A stretch of 64,000 nt of DNA from Propionispira raffinosivorans DSM 20765 (GTDB lineage: Bacteria > Bacillota > Negativicutes > Selenomonadales > Selenomonadaceae): positions 45,532 through 109,531 of the forward strand of contig NZ_KB905850.1 in assembly GCF_000381065.1 (NCBI RefSeq), given 5' to 3'. Positions 52,305 through 61,373 of this stretch are shown piece by piece. Below the pieces are notes generated by a model. The model was not told where the DNA came from. It saw only the letters and a program-made list of their open reading frames with translations, and did no database searches. A program made the position numbers and the translations under genes. Numbering within the stretch: position 1 is the first letter of the stretch; the number at the start of each line of letters is the position of its first letter.

Positions 52305-53333
52305 TTAATTACCTGAGAATTTGTTTGGATACAATTCATGTGCTATTTTTTCCACAACATATACCGCACGACTATTACAATTATTTGCGTCATTAAATGG
52401 TATATTGATAATATTTCGATTTTGAATTGCCCGAAGTGAGCGCAGCTCTATTTTATTTTGTAATTCATGAATCGCTTCTGCGTCGGTAAGGTCTTTGCCG
52501 GTTTCCATACTAGAGGAAACATAAATAATATAATCTGGATCATATGCCAAAATCCGTTCTGGTCCTACAAAAGAAATTTGCTCCTGCACAAGATTTTCAG
52601 CTTCCGCCTTCTGGACGAGGTCATTAATAAGGTAATTTTCACCATATAAAGAGTACGTACCATTTCCATGAGATTGTAAAATCAATATTTTCTTAGGACT
52701 TGCCATTTGACCAAGTTTATCCTTTACCACTTGGATTCTTGCTTTCGATTGAGCAATTAAAAGCATCGCTTTTTCTTGGATTCCAAAAATTCTCCCCATA
52801 TCATCCATAAATGGATATACTGAATTTTCTACAGTTGGTTGCTGATTTGGCAAAGTTCCCGGCACAATGTAAGTGCCAATTTTATGTTCATGCCAATTTT
52901 GTACATCCCCCATCTCATTATCTGTAAAATTATGAGCCCAGCCAATAATAAGATCTGGCTGCATATCATAAATCTCTTCTTGCGATGGAATATAGACCGC
53001 CTCCAGTAATGGAAGCTTGGCATAAGCATTCGCCACAGTTCGCGGTGCAGCGCCATAAGGCTCAACCGTACCAATAATATGTGCATCCATTTCCAGTTCC
53101 AGCAAAAGTTCAGTCGCTCCAGGATATGTTATTAAAACTCGTTTTGGTGCTGACAGATACGTGTACACAGACGATCTTTGCAATGCATCATAATTTTCTA
53201 TTTTTACAGGAAACCCGTTTTCCACGACTGGATCAATCGCCTCCATTTCTATTGAAGAAGCACAGCCTGTTAAAAACAAAAAACCAAAGCCTATGAAAAA
53301 AACACTTACTTTTATCTGTCGCGACCAGCCCAT
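52305..53333 (-). CDS. ABC transporter substrate-binding lipoprotein (iron-siderophore/cobalamin family)
   Basis: 342 aa. Lipoprotein signal with lipobox LTGC (Cys near residue 24). Type III binding-protein fold: PKRVLITYPGATELLLELEMDAHIIGTVEPYG, EIYDMQPDLIIGWAHNFTDNEMG and AYDPDYIIYVSSSME. It binds a metal chelate in the periplasm and hands it to the FecCD-type permease. It starts on the last base of the ATPase gene. It is the last gene of the permease-ATPase-binding protein operon. Confidence 0.93.
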   Translation of the reverse strand: MGWSRQIKVSVFFIGFGFLFLTGCASSIEMEAIDPVVENGFPVKIENYDALQRSSVYTYLSAPKRVLITYPGATELLLELEMDAHIIGTVEPYGAAPRTVANAYAKLPLLEAVYIPSQEEIYDMQPDLIIGWAHNFTDNEMGDVQNWHEHKIGTYIVPGTLPNQQPTVENSVYPFMDDMGRIFGIQEKAMLLIAQSKARIQVVKDKLGQMASPKKILILQSHGNGTYSLYGENYLINDLVQKAEAENLVQEQISFVGPERILAYDPDYIIYVSSSMETGKDLTDAEAIHELQNKIELRSLRAIQNRNIINIPFNDANNCNSRAVYVVEKIAHELYPNKFSGN

Positions 53334-54118
53334 CAGTTGTACCCCATCGCTAAATCAAGCGGACGATAAACAATTGAAACGCACTTCGTTCTTAAATCCA
53401 CGTCAACATGGCAGTCAATGTTATAGACATCACGAATTAAATCTTCCGTTAATACATCCACTGGCATTCCTGCAGCAACGATTTTTCCATCTTTCAATAC
53501 GTACAATTTATCGCAATACATAGCCGCCAAATTCAAATCATGTAAAGCCGCTAAAATGCCAATACCTAATGATTTGACTGTTCCCAAAAGCTGCAATTGA
53601 TATTTAATATCTAAATGATTCGTCGGCTCATCCAAAATTAAAAATTTGGGTTGCTGTGTTAATGTTCTGGCTAAAATAACACGTTGTTTTTCTCCACCTG
53701 AAAGAGTCAAAAAACTGCGATTGATTGATTCCGTCATGCCAACTTTTGCAATTGCTGCTAACGCAATCAAACGATCCTGCTCGTTATCTGTACTCAACAT
53801 TTTTTTATGAGGTGTACGCCCCATCAAGACCATTTCCATAACTGTAAAATCAAAATTCACATTATTGAATTGCCCCACAACTCCCATATTTTTAGCCGAT
53901 GCGCCAATTCGCATTGACTGTATATTTTCACCTCCAAAGAAAATTTTGCCGCCACTTGGTTTGAGCACACGATACACTGTTTTTAGCAATGTAGATTTTC
54001 CACTACCGTTTGGTCCTATCATACCAACAAATTGTCCCGTTGCAACACCTAAAGAAACATCCTTAACAATTTTTTGGTGATCTAATGCTACACTAATATG
54101 TTCCAGTTTCAAATCCAC
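53333..54118 (-). CDS. ABC transporter ATP-binding protein (FecE/BtuD type)
   Basis: 261 aa. Walker A GPNGSGKST, ABC signature LSGGEKQRV, Walker B FLILDEPTNHLD, then the switch His in ALHDLNLAAMYCD. The start is taken as GTG at 54118, 7 bases after AGGAGG; the GTG two codons earlier overlaps it. It drives uptake through the FecCD permease encoded just upstream (6 bases between the ORFs). Confidence 0.95.
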   Translation of the reverse strand: MDLKLEHISVALDHQKIVKDVSLGVATGQFVGMIGPNGSGKSTLLKTVYRVLKPSGGKIFFGGENIQSMRIGASAKNMGVVGQFNNVNFDFTVMEMVLMGRTPHKKMLSTDNEQDRLIALAAIAKVGMTESINRSFLTLSGGEKQRVILARTLTQQPKFLILDEPTNHLDIKYQLQLLGTVKSLGIGILAALHDLNLAAMYCDKLYVLKDGKIVAAGMPVDVLTEDLIRDVYNIDCHVDVDLRTKCVSIVYRPLDLAMGYN

Positions 54119-54129
54119 AGTCACACCTC

Positions 54130-55173
54130 CTAGCTATTTCCAAAATTAAACGACTGTTGAAATAATAAATACATAAAAAATGGCGCGCCAATCAACGCAG
54201 TGATAATACCAATTGGCAGGTCGCCGCTTTTAAGCAGTACACGAGATAAAACATCAGCCCAAATTAAAAAAAAGCTGCCAGATAGTATCACGACCGGCAT
54301 TAATTTGCGATGATCTGACCCTATCAGTGAGCGTACAATATGCGGTATTACCAAACCCACAAAACCAAAAACACCACAAGCTGAAACAATGATAGCGGTC
54401 AGCAGCGCCGTCAGAATCATATAAAATCGTCGCACACTTACCAAATCAATGCCTAACGTCAAAGCAGCCTCTTCACCAAGCAGCATGACATTAAGTTTTC
54501 TTGCCTGTGCAAGAAACAAAATACCTGCCAACCCTGTACCGACTGCTGGTAAAAACAAAGTACTCCACTTCGCTCCAGCAAAAGACCCCATGGTCCAAAA
54601 CGTAACACTGCGCATGCCTTCCGCATTGTTTGACATATAAATTATAAAATTTGCTCCTGCACTCAGCAAAGCACTTACCACGGCGCCAGCTAATACCATC
54701 TTGACGGTCGACATTTGTCCTCGCAGTCCTGCTAAAAACATCACGAGCACGGTTGCCAGTATCGCTCCCCCAAAAGCCCAGATTGTCGTTCCCACGAAAC
54801 CTCCGATACCGCCAATTAAAATAGCAATAACTGCACCGAATGAAGCCCCCGATGCAATACCCAAAATATAAGGTTCTGCCAGTGGGTTCTGCACCGAGGC
54901 TTGCATAACAGCCCCAGACATAGAAAGTGCTGCGCCCGCAATTGCAGCCATCAAAACACGAGGCAGCCGCAGCTCCCAGATAATATCAATATGGGATGGT
55001 TTCAAGTCTCCCATTATTTGCTGTCCAAATATTTTATGTGCCATAATATTATAGACCTCAAAGAGCGGAATTTTCACGGATCCAAGGCAAACCGCTACAA
55101 GCATTGATAGCAAAACCAACCCCAACAAAAAAATAATACCTATCATAAAAAAATAGTTTCGCCTGATTTTCAT
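54130..55173 (-). CDS. ABC transporter permease (FecCD/BtuC family)
   Basis: 347 aa with about ten membrane segments. FecCD signatures: IWELRLPRVLMAAIAGAALSMSGAVMQ near 65-90, NPLAEPYILGIASGASFGAV, and FGFVGLVIPHIVRSLIGSDHR near 270-290. First gene of the importer operon, directly after the Fur-like box at 55206-55235. Homodimer in the inner membrane. Confidence 0.95.
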   Translation of the reverse strand: MKIRRNYFFMIGIIFLLGLVLLSMLVAVCLGSVKIPLFEVYNIMAHKIFGQQIMGDLKPSHIDIIWELRLPRVLMAAIAGAALSMSGAVMQASVQNPLAEPYILGIASGASFGAVIAILIGGIGGFVGTTIWAFGGAILATVLVMFLAGLRGQMSTVKMVLAGAVVSALLSAGANFIIYMSNNAEGMRSVTFWTMGSFAGAKWSTLFLPAVGTGLAGILFLAQARKLNVMLLGEEAALTLGIDLVSVRRFYMILTALLTAIIVSACGVFGFVGLVIPHIVRSLIGSDHRKLMPVVILSGSFFLIWADVLSRVLLKSGDLPIGIITALIGAPFFMYLLFQQSFNFGNS

Positions 55174-55205
55174 TTATCCTGTATTCGCCTCTTTCCTATT
55201 GCAAA

Positions 55206-55235
55206 TGATAACGATACTCGTAATCATTATCGTTT
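55206..55235. promoter_or_regulatory. Fur-like box of the ABC importer operon
   Basis: TGATAACGATA, then CTCG, then TAATCATTATCGTT: inverted AACGATA / TATCGTT arms (55210-55216 and 55228-55234) with GATAA/TTATC repeats, the pattern of Fur sites. It is about 35 bp upstream of the permease ATG. Confidence 0.7.
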
Positions 55236-55312
55236 GTAATTATAATATAGATAACCTATTGCGTCAACTTGATTTTTCTAAATATTTTTAGCAAAATATT
55301 CTATTATTTTCT

Positions 55313-55341
55313 TTCACTTTCGCTAACCGACAATGTATAAT
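55313..55341 (+). promoter_or_regulatory. sigma-A promoter of the PDZ-like exported protein gene
   Basis: TTCACT, 17 bases, TATAAT: perfect -10 and 4/6 -35. The start near 55348 supports translation from 55387-55393 rather than from the earlier in-frame ATG at 55333. Confidence 0.5.
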
Positions 55342-55392
55342 AAATCTAAAAAACGGTTCTTATTATTGGTTTCAATGAAGGAGTGTATGATT

Positions 55393-56064
55393 TTGAAAAA
55401 ATACTGTTTCACTATATTGATAATACTGGCCCTAACAACAACCTGTTTTGCTCAAACCACTATTCCTTTTAACAAAGGACTCGTTGTGGATAATACTTTA
55501 CAAGTCCTCGGCGTTAATCTTTTCGGACCAGCTTTCAAAGCCGGAATTAGACCCAACGACAAAATATTCAATACCAGCAAAGAATTGTTATACAGCCACA
55601 CCGCTTATCGTGCCCATGAAACGATCGAACGTAAAAATAAAAATTATCAATGTTTTATTGTCCCTGAACAAATCGACCGCCCCACAACACAATCTGTATT
55701 TTTACTCGCAACGAATGGTTTGACCATACCTAAAATCCAGAATATCATCGCACAAAGTCCCGAGCTGCAAAAAATATTTCTTACCAAATCAATAGATGCG
55801 AACTGGGGAATTTTATATACAGTCGGAGAACTTGACCCAGAAAAAGCCCCCGCCTTGGATTACATTGTAACCGACAAACAACCCTCGCTTATTCGCTTAA
55901 AAACAGTCATGTTTTTTACCAGCGGTGAATTTAATACATTTCAGCTATTCCATATGGATATGACATTCGAAGCAAAAAACGGAACGGTTTGGGAAAAAGT
56001 CCCTTCCAGTGGGGTATTGGAACAACAATTTATTGAAAAAATAACAAGTGCCACCAATCTTTAA
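55393..56064 (+). CDS. exported protein with PDZ-like region, unknown function
   Basis: 223 aa from a TTG at 55393, 9 bases after AAGGAG (ATG at 55387 is an alternative, too close to that site). Signal peptide KKYCFTILIILALTTTCFA. The next 60 residues (FNKGLVVDNTLQVLGVNLFGPAFKAGIRPNDKIF) look like a PDZ domain, which binds peptide ends or ligands. The remainder has no recognisable domain. It sits alone between the iron locus and RNase J. Confidence 0.7.
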   Translation: MKKYCFTILIILALTTTCFAQTTIPFNKGLVVDNTLQVLGVNLFGPAFKAGIRPNDKIFNTSKELLYSHTAYRAHETIERKNKNYQCFIVPEQIDRPTTQSVFLLATNGLTIPKIQNIIAQSPELQKIFLTKSIDANWGILYTVGELDPEKAPALDYIVTDKQPSLIRLKTVMFFTSGEFNTFQLFHMDMTFEAKNGTVWEKVPSSGVLEQQFIEKITSATNL

Positions 56065-56111
56065 TTGTCCACTTACTTTTAAGTTGCATATCTCCCCCGC
56101 TCAACCTTTTG

Positions 56112-56140
56112 TTGTCCTTTTAATATATGTATGTTACAAT
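56112..56140 (+). promoter_or_regulatory. sigma-A promoter of the RNase J gene
   Basis: TTGTCC (56112-56117), 17 bases, TACAAT (56135-56140). Matches 4/6 and 5/6. The transcript would carry a leader of about 105 nt. Confidence 0.55.
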
Positions 56141-56251
56141 GTAAAGATTAATAATGGGCGGTTAATCTGTTGATTTTTACGGATCAGACAAACTATTTTG
56201 CATAGTTTTTTTATAAAATTTAGTATATATATTAAAGGAGGATTTATTCTG

Positions 56252-57913
56252 TTGGAACAAAAAAATAAATTACGTATTATCCCCTTAGGCGGTTTAGGTG
56301 AAATAGGGAAAAATATGACAGTCTTCGAATACGGTGAGGATATCGTGATATTAGACTGTGGTCTTGCTTTTCCTGATGATGATATGCTAGGAATTGATTT
56401 AGTTATTCCTGATATGACCTATGTATTGGAAAACAGAGAAAAAGTCCGTGCTGTTGTTTTAACACATGGACATGAAGATCATATCGGATCCTTATCGTAT
56501 CTACTGCGAGAAATCAATGTCCCTATTTATGGAACCCGTTTAGCTCTAGGTCTTGTTGAAACAAGACTCAAAGAAAATCGGTTAGAAAATTATCACTTGA
56601 TGCCAATTGAAGCTGGGGATGAAATCAAAGCCGGCATATTTGATATTGGTTTTATTCAAGGAAGTCATTCCATTCCAGATGCTTGTGGAATTTATTTAAA
56701 AACCCCAGTCGGAACAATTGTACACACTGGCGATTTTAAGATTGACCCAACCCCTGTCGATGGAAAACGCATTGATATTCACAAGTTTGCCCAACTTGGC
56801 AAAGCGGGGGTGCTCGCACTCTTAGCAGATAGTACAAACGCTGAACGTGAAGGTCATACCGGCTCTGAACTAGAAGTTTCGAATACCCTAGATCAAGAAT
56901 TCAGCATTGCCCGAGGCCGCATAATTATGGCAACCTTTGCTTCCAATGTGTCACGTCTCCAACAGGCAGCGAATATTGCCTGTAAATATGGTCGCAAAAT
57001 TGTCGTCTGTGGACGCAGTATGGTAAATGTAGTAAATATTTCCATGGATTTGGGTTATTTAACTATTCCTGAAGGAGTTCTCATCGAAGAAGATTTGATG
57101 CACAATTATGAGGATAAGCAGATTTTGATTCTTACAACAGGCAGTCAGGGTGAACCGATGGCAGGTTTAAGTCGTATGGCTAATAGGAACCACCGTCGCA
57201 TAACAATCACACCTGGTGACACAATTCTAGTTGCCGCAACACCGATCCCAGGAAATGCAAGATCTGTTGGCAAAACCATTGATAACCTGCTGCGTTTGGG
57301 AGCTCATGTTGTTTATGAAAAAGAATCTGGGATTCATGTATCTGGACATGCCAGCCGTGATGAACTTCAACTCATGCTCAACCTCGTCCGTCCGAAATTT
57401 TTCTTGCCAGTACATGGTGAATATCGCATGTTGAAAAAGCATGGTGAACTTGCCGAAAAATTAGGTATTCCAAAGGAAAACATCCTATTGGGTGAAAATG
57501 GCTCGGTATTTGAATTTACTGAAGATACCGGCTGTATAAATGGTAAAGTAAAAGTTGGCAATATATTTGTTGATGGTCTTGGTGTCGGAGATGTCGGAAA
57601 CATCGTCATTCGCGACCGTCAACAGCTCTCACAAGACGGTGTTTTAATTGTTGTCGTAACTTTAGATAAAGAAAGTAAACTTGTTAAATCAGGACCAGAT
57701 TTAGTATCACGCGGCTTTGTTTATGTTCGTGATTCTGAAGCATTGATGCACGGTGCTCAACTAAAAATAAAAAATGTCCTTCATAATTGTGAAGTCAATC
57801 ATATCAGTTCATGGACTACCATCAAAGTACAAATTCGTGAAGCATTAAATCAGTATTTAATTGAAAAAACTGGACGTCGTCCAATGATTTTACCAATTAT
57901 TATGGAAGCATAA
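56252..57913 (+). CDS. rnj: ribonuclease J
   Basis: 553 aa from a TTG at 56252 (AGGAGG 10 bases upstream), the length expected for RNase J1/J2 (about 555). Metallo-beta-lactamase motif VLTHGHEDHIGSL, second metal His in GSHSIPDAC and HTGDFKID. Beta-CASP residues: LLADSTNAEREGHT, FASNVSRLQQ, TGSQGEP and VHGEYRMLKKH. It performs 5'-3' exonuclease and endonuclease RNA decay. Monocistronic, with a terminator shared with the convergent chemoreceptor gene. Confidence 0.96.
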   Translation: MEQKNKLRIIPLGGLGEIGKNMTVFEYGEDIVILDCGLAFPDDDMLGIDLVIPDMTYVLENREKVRAVVLTHGHEDHIGSLSYLLREINVPIYGTRLALGLVETRLKENRLENYHLMPIEAGDEIKAGIFDIGFIQGSHSIPDACGIYLKTPVGTIVHTGDFKIDPTPVDGKRIDIHKFAQLGKAGVLALLADSTNAEREGHTGSELEVSNTLDQEFSIARGRIIMATFASNVSRLQQAANIACKYGRKIVVCGRSMVNVVNISMDLGYLTIPEGVLIEEDLMHNYEDKQILILTTGSQGEPMAGLSRMANRNHRRITITPGDTILVAATPIPGNARSVGKTIDNLLRLGAHVVYEKESGIHVSGHASRDELQLMLNLVRPKFFLPVHGEYRMLKKHGELAEKLGIPKENILLGENGSVFEFTEDTGCINGKVKVGNIFVDGLGVGDVGNIVIRDRQQLSQDGVLIVVVTLDKESKLVKSGPDLVSRGFVYVRDSEALMHGAQLKIKNVLHNCEVNHISSWTTIKVQIREALNQYLIEKTGRRPMILPIIMEA

Positions 57914-57918
57914 AACAT

Positions 57919-57957
57919 AAAAAACGGCAAGCTGCATTTTGCATCTTGCCGTTTTTT
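57919..57957 (+). terminator. terminator after RNase J
   Basis: AAAAACGGCAAG / CTTGCCGTTTTT with an inner TGCA pair and a 3-base loop; one internal mismatch. Ends in T's. It may serve the convergent chemoreceptor gene too. Confidence 0.82.
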
Positions 57958-57984
57958 TGATATTATATTTTATAAAATTCAATC

Positions 57985-59703
57985 CTAAACCTTGAATTTT
58001 TCGATAGATTTTTGTAAAGTTTCCGCATGCTCAGCTAGTTTCCGCGTACTATCAATCACTTCGTGAATTGTCGCCGTTGTTTCTTCACTCAAAGCTGCAA
58101 CTTCCTCTGTTCCAGCGGCTGCTTTTTCTGCAACAATCGCAATTTGCTGAATTTCTTGTCCCGCGGTTTTGGCTTCTGTATTGATTATATTCGAGGTAGC
58201 CGAAATATCATTTACTTTGCTTTGAATATTTTCAATGGAATCTGAAATCTCATGAAAAAATTCAACAATTTTCGTCAAGCTTTGTTCTTCTTCTTCTACC
58301 GCTTGGTTGGCGAGTTCCATATGGGCTGCCGTTGAAGAAATACCATTTTCGACTTCACTCACAATCGTAATAACTTTACTGCCAGACAAGGCAACCTGTT
58401 CGGCTAATTTCCGGACCTCTTCGGCAACAACCGCAAATCCGCGGCCATGTTCACCAGCCCTTGCTGCTTCAATCGCAGCATTTAGCGATAACAAATTTGT
58501 TTGTTTCGCAATTTCTTGAATGACGGAAACAATCTCGCTGATTTCTTTGGATTTATTTGCCAAAGATAAAATAGAATCACCAATCTGTGTATAGACGACT
58601 TTATTGTTCACAATTTTAATTCCCTGATCTTTTACTAAATCTGAACCAATACGAACGGATTCCGTTGCCTTTTGTGCTAAATGTCCAGAAACGGCAATAT
58701 CCTCATGAATCGATCCCAATCGATTGATGATTTCTTGAATCTGATCATTTGTATTCACACTCGCTTTTGCCTGTTCTACTGCCCCACCTGCCAGTTCCGT
58801 AATTGTCACTGCCGTGCGATCTGAGGCGATACTAATTTCTTCGGTTGAAGCAATCATCTTTTTCGATTCGCTAACCACCACTTCGCCCAGGCCCTTGGTG
58901 TCCGTAATCAATTGATGGACATTTGTTACAACATAGCTAAAAGAGTCAGCAATAATACCCAGTTCATCTTTTTGGTTCAAATTGATTTTTTTTGAAAAAT
59001 CATAGCCAGCTAATTCTTCTAAATAGGCCAATATTTTATGGATGCTGCGATTAATTGGATAAATAATCAATGTAGATACCAATAGTATTGCAATTACAAT
59101 AACAGCAAGTACCGCGAGCACAATTTTAAAAACAATGCCTTGTTTTATTTCCGTTAAATCATCGACATAAATCCCCGTGCCAATAACCCATTGCCAGGGT
59201 TCAAACCCTTTTACATAAGAAAATTTAGGCTGAGCTTTATCTTTACCAGGTTTTGGCCATTGATATTTTACCAAACCTTCTTTTTCCGTTTTCGCCACTT
59301 TGGCAAATTCCATAAAGATGGCTACACCATCTGGATCTTTAATGTCACTGATATTTTTCCCGTCCAGCTCCGGTTTCATGGGATGCATAATCATATTGGG
59401 CGTATAGTCATTAATCCAATAATATTCATCTCCCCCATAGCGTAAAGTACGAATTTCTTGCTTGGCTAAATCCTTGGCCTGACTTTCAGTTAAAATACCC
59501 TTCTGGGATTGTTCATAATAAAATTCTAGAATTTTATAGGATGTTTCGGTTAAATTTTGCAGTTTTACTTTTGCATCCGTTTCCAACGTATTCGTTATTA
59601 CCGGAATGATATAAAAAGCTACCAAACTACTAAAAGAAAGCGTTAGGAAAACAATGATACCAATAATTTTTGTTGTAAGACGAAAATTTTTAAAAAGGTC
59701 CAT
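57985..59703 (-). CDS. methyl-accepting chemotaxis protein with Cache sensor
   Basis: 572 aa from the ATG at 59703 (AGGAGG 9 bases before). N-terminal membrane helix ([26 protein letters not shown]). A single-Cache extracytoplasmic domain follows ([41 protein letters not shown]; about 35-190). A second helix (about 192-212) and HAMP follow. The signalling domain has the hairpin tip [40 protein letters not shown]. It binds a small ligand, controls CheA and hence swimming. The sCache_2 type often senses carboxylates; the ligand here is unknown. Confidence 0.94.
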   Translation of the reverse strand: MDLFKNFRLTTKIIGIIVFLTLSFSSLVAFYIIPVITNTLETDAKVKLQNLTETSYKILEFYYEQSQKGILTESQAKDLAKQEIRTLRYGGDEYYWINDYTPNMIMHPMKPELDGKNISDIKDPDGVAIFMEFAKVAKTEKEGLVKYQWPKPGKDKAQPKFSYVKGFEPWQWVIGTGIYVDDLTEIKQGIVFKIVLAVLAVIVIAILLVSTLIIYPINRSIHKILAYLEELAGYDFSKKINLNQKDELGIIADSFSYVVTNVHQLITDTKGLGEVVVSESKKMIASTEEISIASDRTAVTITELAGGAVEQAKASVNTNDQIQEIINRLGSIHEDIAVSGHLAQKATESVRIGSDLVKDQGIKIVNNKVVYTQIGDSILSLANKSKEISEIVSVIQEIAKQTNLLSLNAAIEAARAGEHGRGFAVVAEEVRKLAEQVALSGSKVITIVSEVENGISSTAAHMELANQAVEEEEQSLTKIVEFFHEISDSIENIQSKVNDISATSNIINTEAKTAGQEIQQIAIVAEKAAAGTEEVAALSEETTATIHEVIDSTRKLAEHAETLQKSIEKFKV

Positions 59704-59770
59704 ATACACAATCCTCCTATATTTAAAATCTCCTATACAAGTCAGCCATCATACCTTACTGGAGCAAAAA

Positions 59771-59837
59771 AAGAGGTCATCCCTTCAAACATGTTCATAC
59801 CTTGCACAAGCAAAAACACACTCTCGGATAACCTCTT
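59771..59837 (-). terminator. terminator-like folded leader of the Cache chemoreceptor gene
   Basis: Minus strand AAGAGGTTATCC pairs with GGATGACCTCTT (one G-U), followed by TTTTTTT. The 43-nt loop has smaller hairpins (for example TTGC-TTGT-GCAA). It lies 60-130 bp upstream of the receptor ATG, so it could be an attenuator or unknown riboswitch. No known aptamer was recognised. Confidence 0.5.
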
Positions 59838-59954
59838 ACAAACTCAAATTCTATGTATCTATATAAAATTTTAATTCTCCAAAACTAATTCAAATCCTCT
59901 TATTTTTCATTTTTTTTAAATTATGGACACTCTTAAATTTCAAATCAATGCAAA

Positions 59955-60005
59955 AAATCCCTGTTAAAGAACTGCCTACCAGTTAGGCGTCTTTAGCAGG
60001 GATTT
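59955..60005 (-). terminator. terminator after the YqhD-like gene
   Basis: 16-base arms around AAATCCCTG / CAGGGATTT with one mismatch, and an inner GCCTA-ACTGG-TAGGC hairpin in the loop. A T-run follows on the minus strand. It starts 9 bases past the stop. Confidence 0.75.
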
Positions 60006-60013
60006 CCGATTTT

Positions 60014-61174
60014 CTATAGACTCAATTCTAAGATTTTTCTTGTTACAGCCGGGGTAACAAGGCTTTTTTCACCTAACTTAACCATTTGATGCGACTCTAG
60101 GCTGGCAAGGATTTTATCAATTACTTCTCGCCCTAGTCCATAATCAGAAAAATGGGTTTTGTTCCCCATAATGGCAAAGAAATTTCTGGTCCGCTCAATA
60201 ATGAGCATAATTTTATCGTCAATTGGAATATCACCGGTAATATGCCAGATGCGTTCACCGTATTGAAGCAGTTTATCCGATTTTTCTACCTGCATGACTT
60301 GCATGACTGACGGCAGAATGATAGCTAGTGTCTGTGCGTGGTCCAGCCCGTACAAAGCCGTTATTTCGTGACCAATCATATGAGTCGCCCAATCTTGCGG
60401 CACCCCACTGCCAATAAGTCCATTGAGGGCCATGGTTGCACTCCACATAATATTGGCCCGCACATCATAATTTTCTGGTTCTTGCAAAGCTTTCGGGCCT
60501 TCCTCAATCAAGGTAAGCAAAAGCCCTTCGGCAAAACGGTCCTGTACTTTTGCAGCTACGGGATAGGTCAAATATTGTTCCATAACATGGACATAGGCAT
60601 CCACGACGCCATTGGCTATCTGCCGAGTTGGCAGCGTATACGTATAAACAGGATCTAAAACAGAAAACTTCGGATAAACAGCGGGGCTCGCAAAGGCTAA
60701 TTTTGCCTGTAATGATTTTCTGGTAATTACGCCGCCATTATTCATTTCGGACCCCGTTGCCGGCAAAGTCAGCACCGTCCCAAAAGGGAGTGCTTCTTTT
60801 ATAGCAAGACCATCCGTAATAAAGGTCCACGGATCAGCCTGAACAAACGGAACAGCTGCTGCGATAAATTTTGTACCATCAATAACTGAACCGCCGCCAA
60901 CAGCCAAAAGAAAATCATATTTTTCAGCACGAATCAGTTCAACCGCTTTCATCAACGTTTCGTAAACCGGATTTGGTTCGATTCCACCAAATTCGCCAAT
61001 TGTAAAGTCTTTTAAAACGGTTTTGATTTCGTCTAAAAGACCAGTTTTTTTCGCACTCCCACCGCCATACGTAATAAGGACCTTACTACCGGCTGGGATT
61101 TCATGGGACAGTTTAATAACTTCCCCTTTGCCAAAAATAATCTTTGTTGGATTCATAAATTGAAAGTTTTGCAT
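60014..61174 (-). CDS. iron-containing alcohol dehydrogenase (YqhD-like)
   Basis: 386 aa. Group III metal-dependent ADH: FQFMNPTKIIFGKGEV at the start, the NADP-site GGGSAKKTGLLDEI, AVGGGSVIDGTKFIAAA, metal ligands in VVDAYVHVMEQYLT and ALYGLDHAQTLAIILP, plus MGNKTHFSDYGL. It resembles E. coli YqhD, reducing aldehydes (for example butyraldehyde) with NADPH. The gene stands alone, between two chemoreceptor genes, with its own terminator. The natural substrate is open. Confidence 0.93.
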   Translation of the reverse strand: MQNFQFMNPTKIIFGKGEVIKLSHEIPAGSKVLITYGGGSAKKTGLLDEIKTVLKDFTIGEFGGIEPNPVYETLMKAVELIRAEKYDFLLAVGGGSVIDGTKFIAAAVPFVQADPWTFITDGLAIKEALPFGTVLTLPATGSEMNNGGVITRKSLQAKLAFASPAVYPKFSVLDPVYTYTLPTRQIANGVVDAYVHVMEQYLTYPVAAKVQDRFAEGLLLTLIEEGPKALQEPENYDVRANIMWSATMALNGLIGSGVPQDWATHMIGHEITALYGLDHAQTLAIILPSVMQVMQVEKSDKLLQYGERIWHITGDIPIDDKIMLIIERTRNFFAIMGNKTHFSDYGLGREVIDKILASLESHQMVKLGEKSLVTPAVTRKILELSL

Positions 61175-61304
61175 AAAAACAACTCCTTCGATTTTTTAAT
61201 AAACGATTTTATCGGCACAATGGCATTTCAGACTACAAAATAGCTACATAAGCCTATTTTCATTATACGTTTGGTGATATTGCTTGTCAATTAAACATAC
61301 ATAC

Positions 61305-61349
61305 AAAAAGCCAAAGGACCTGATAAAAAAAACAGACCTTTGACTTTTT
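61305..61349 (-). terminator. terminator after the second chemoreceptor gene
   Basis: AAAAAGCCAAAGG pairs with CCTTTGACTTTTT; the only mismatch is G-U on the minus strand. It lies about 25 bp beyond the stop and has a U-run. Confidence 0.7.
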
Positions 61350-61373
61350 ATATGCACGAAAATAAATAACTTT

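Noticed and set aside
61214..61232. CGGCACAATGGCATTTCAG as a sigma-54 promoter
   Set aside because: The -24 GG is present but the -12 GC is missing at 10-bp spacing.
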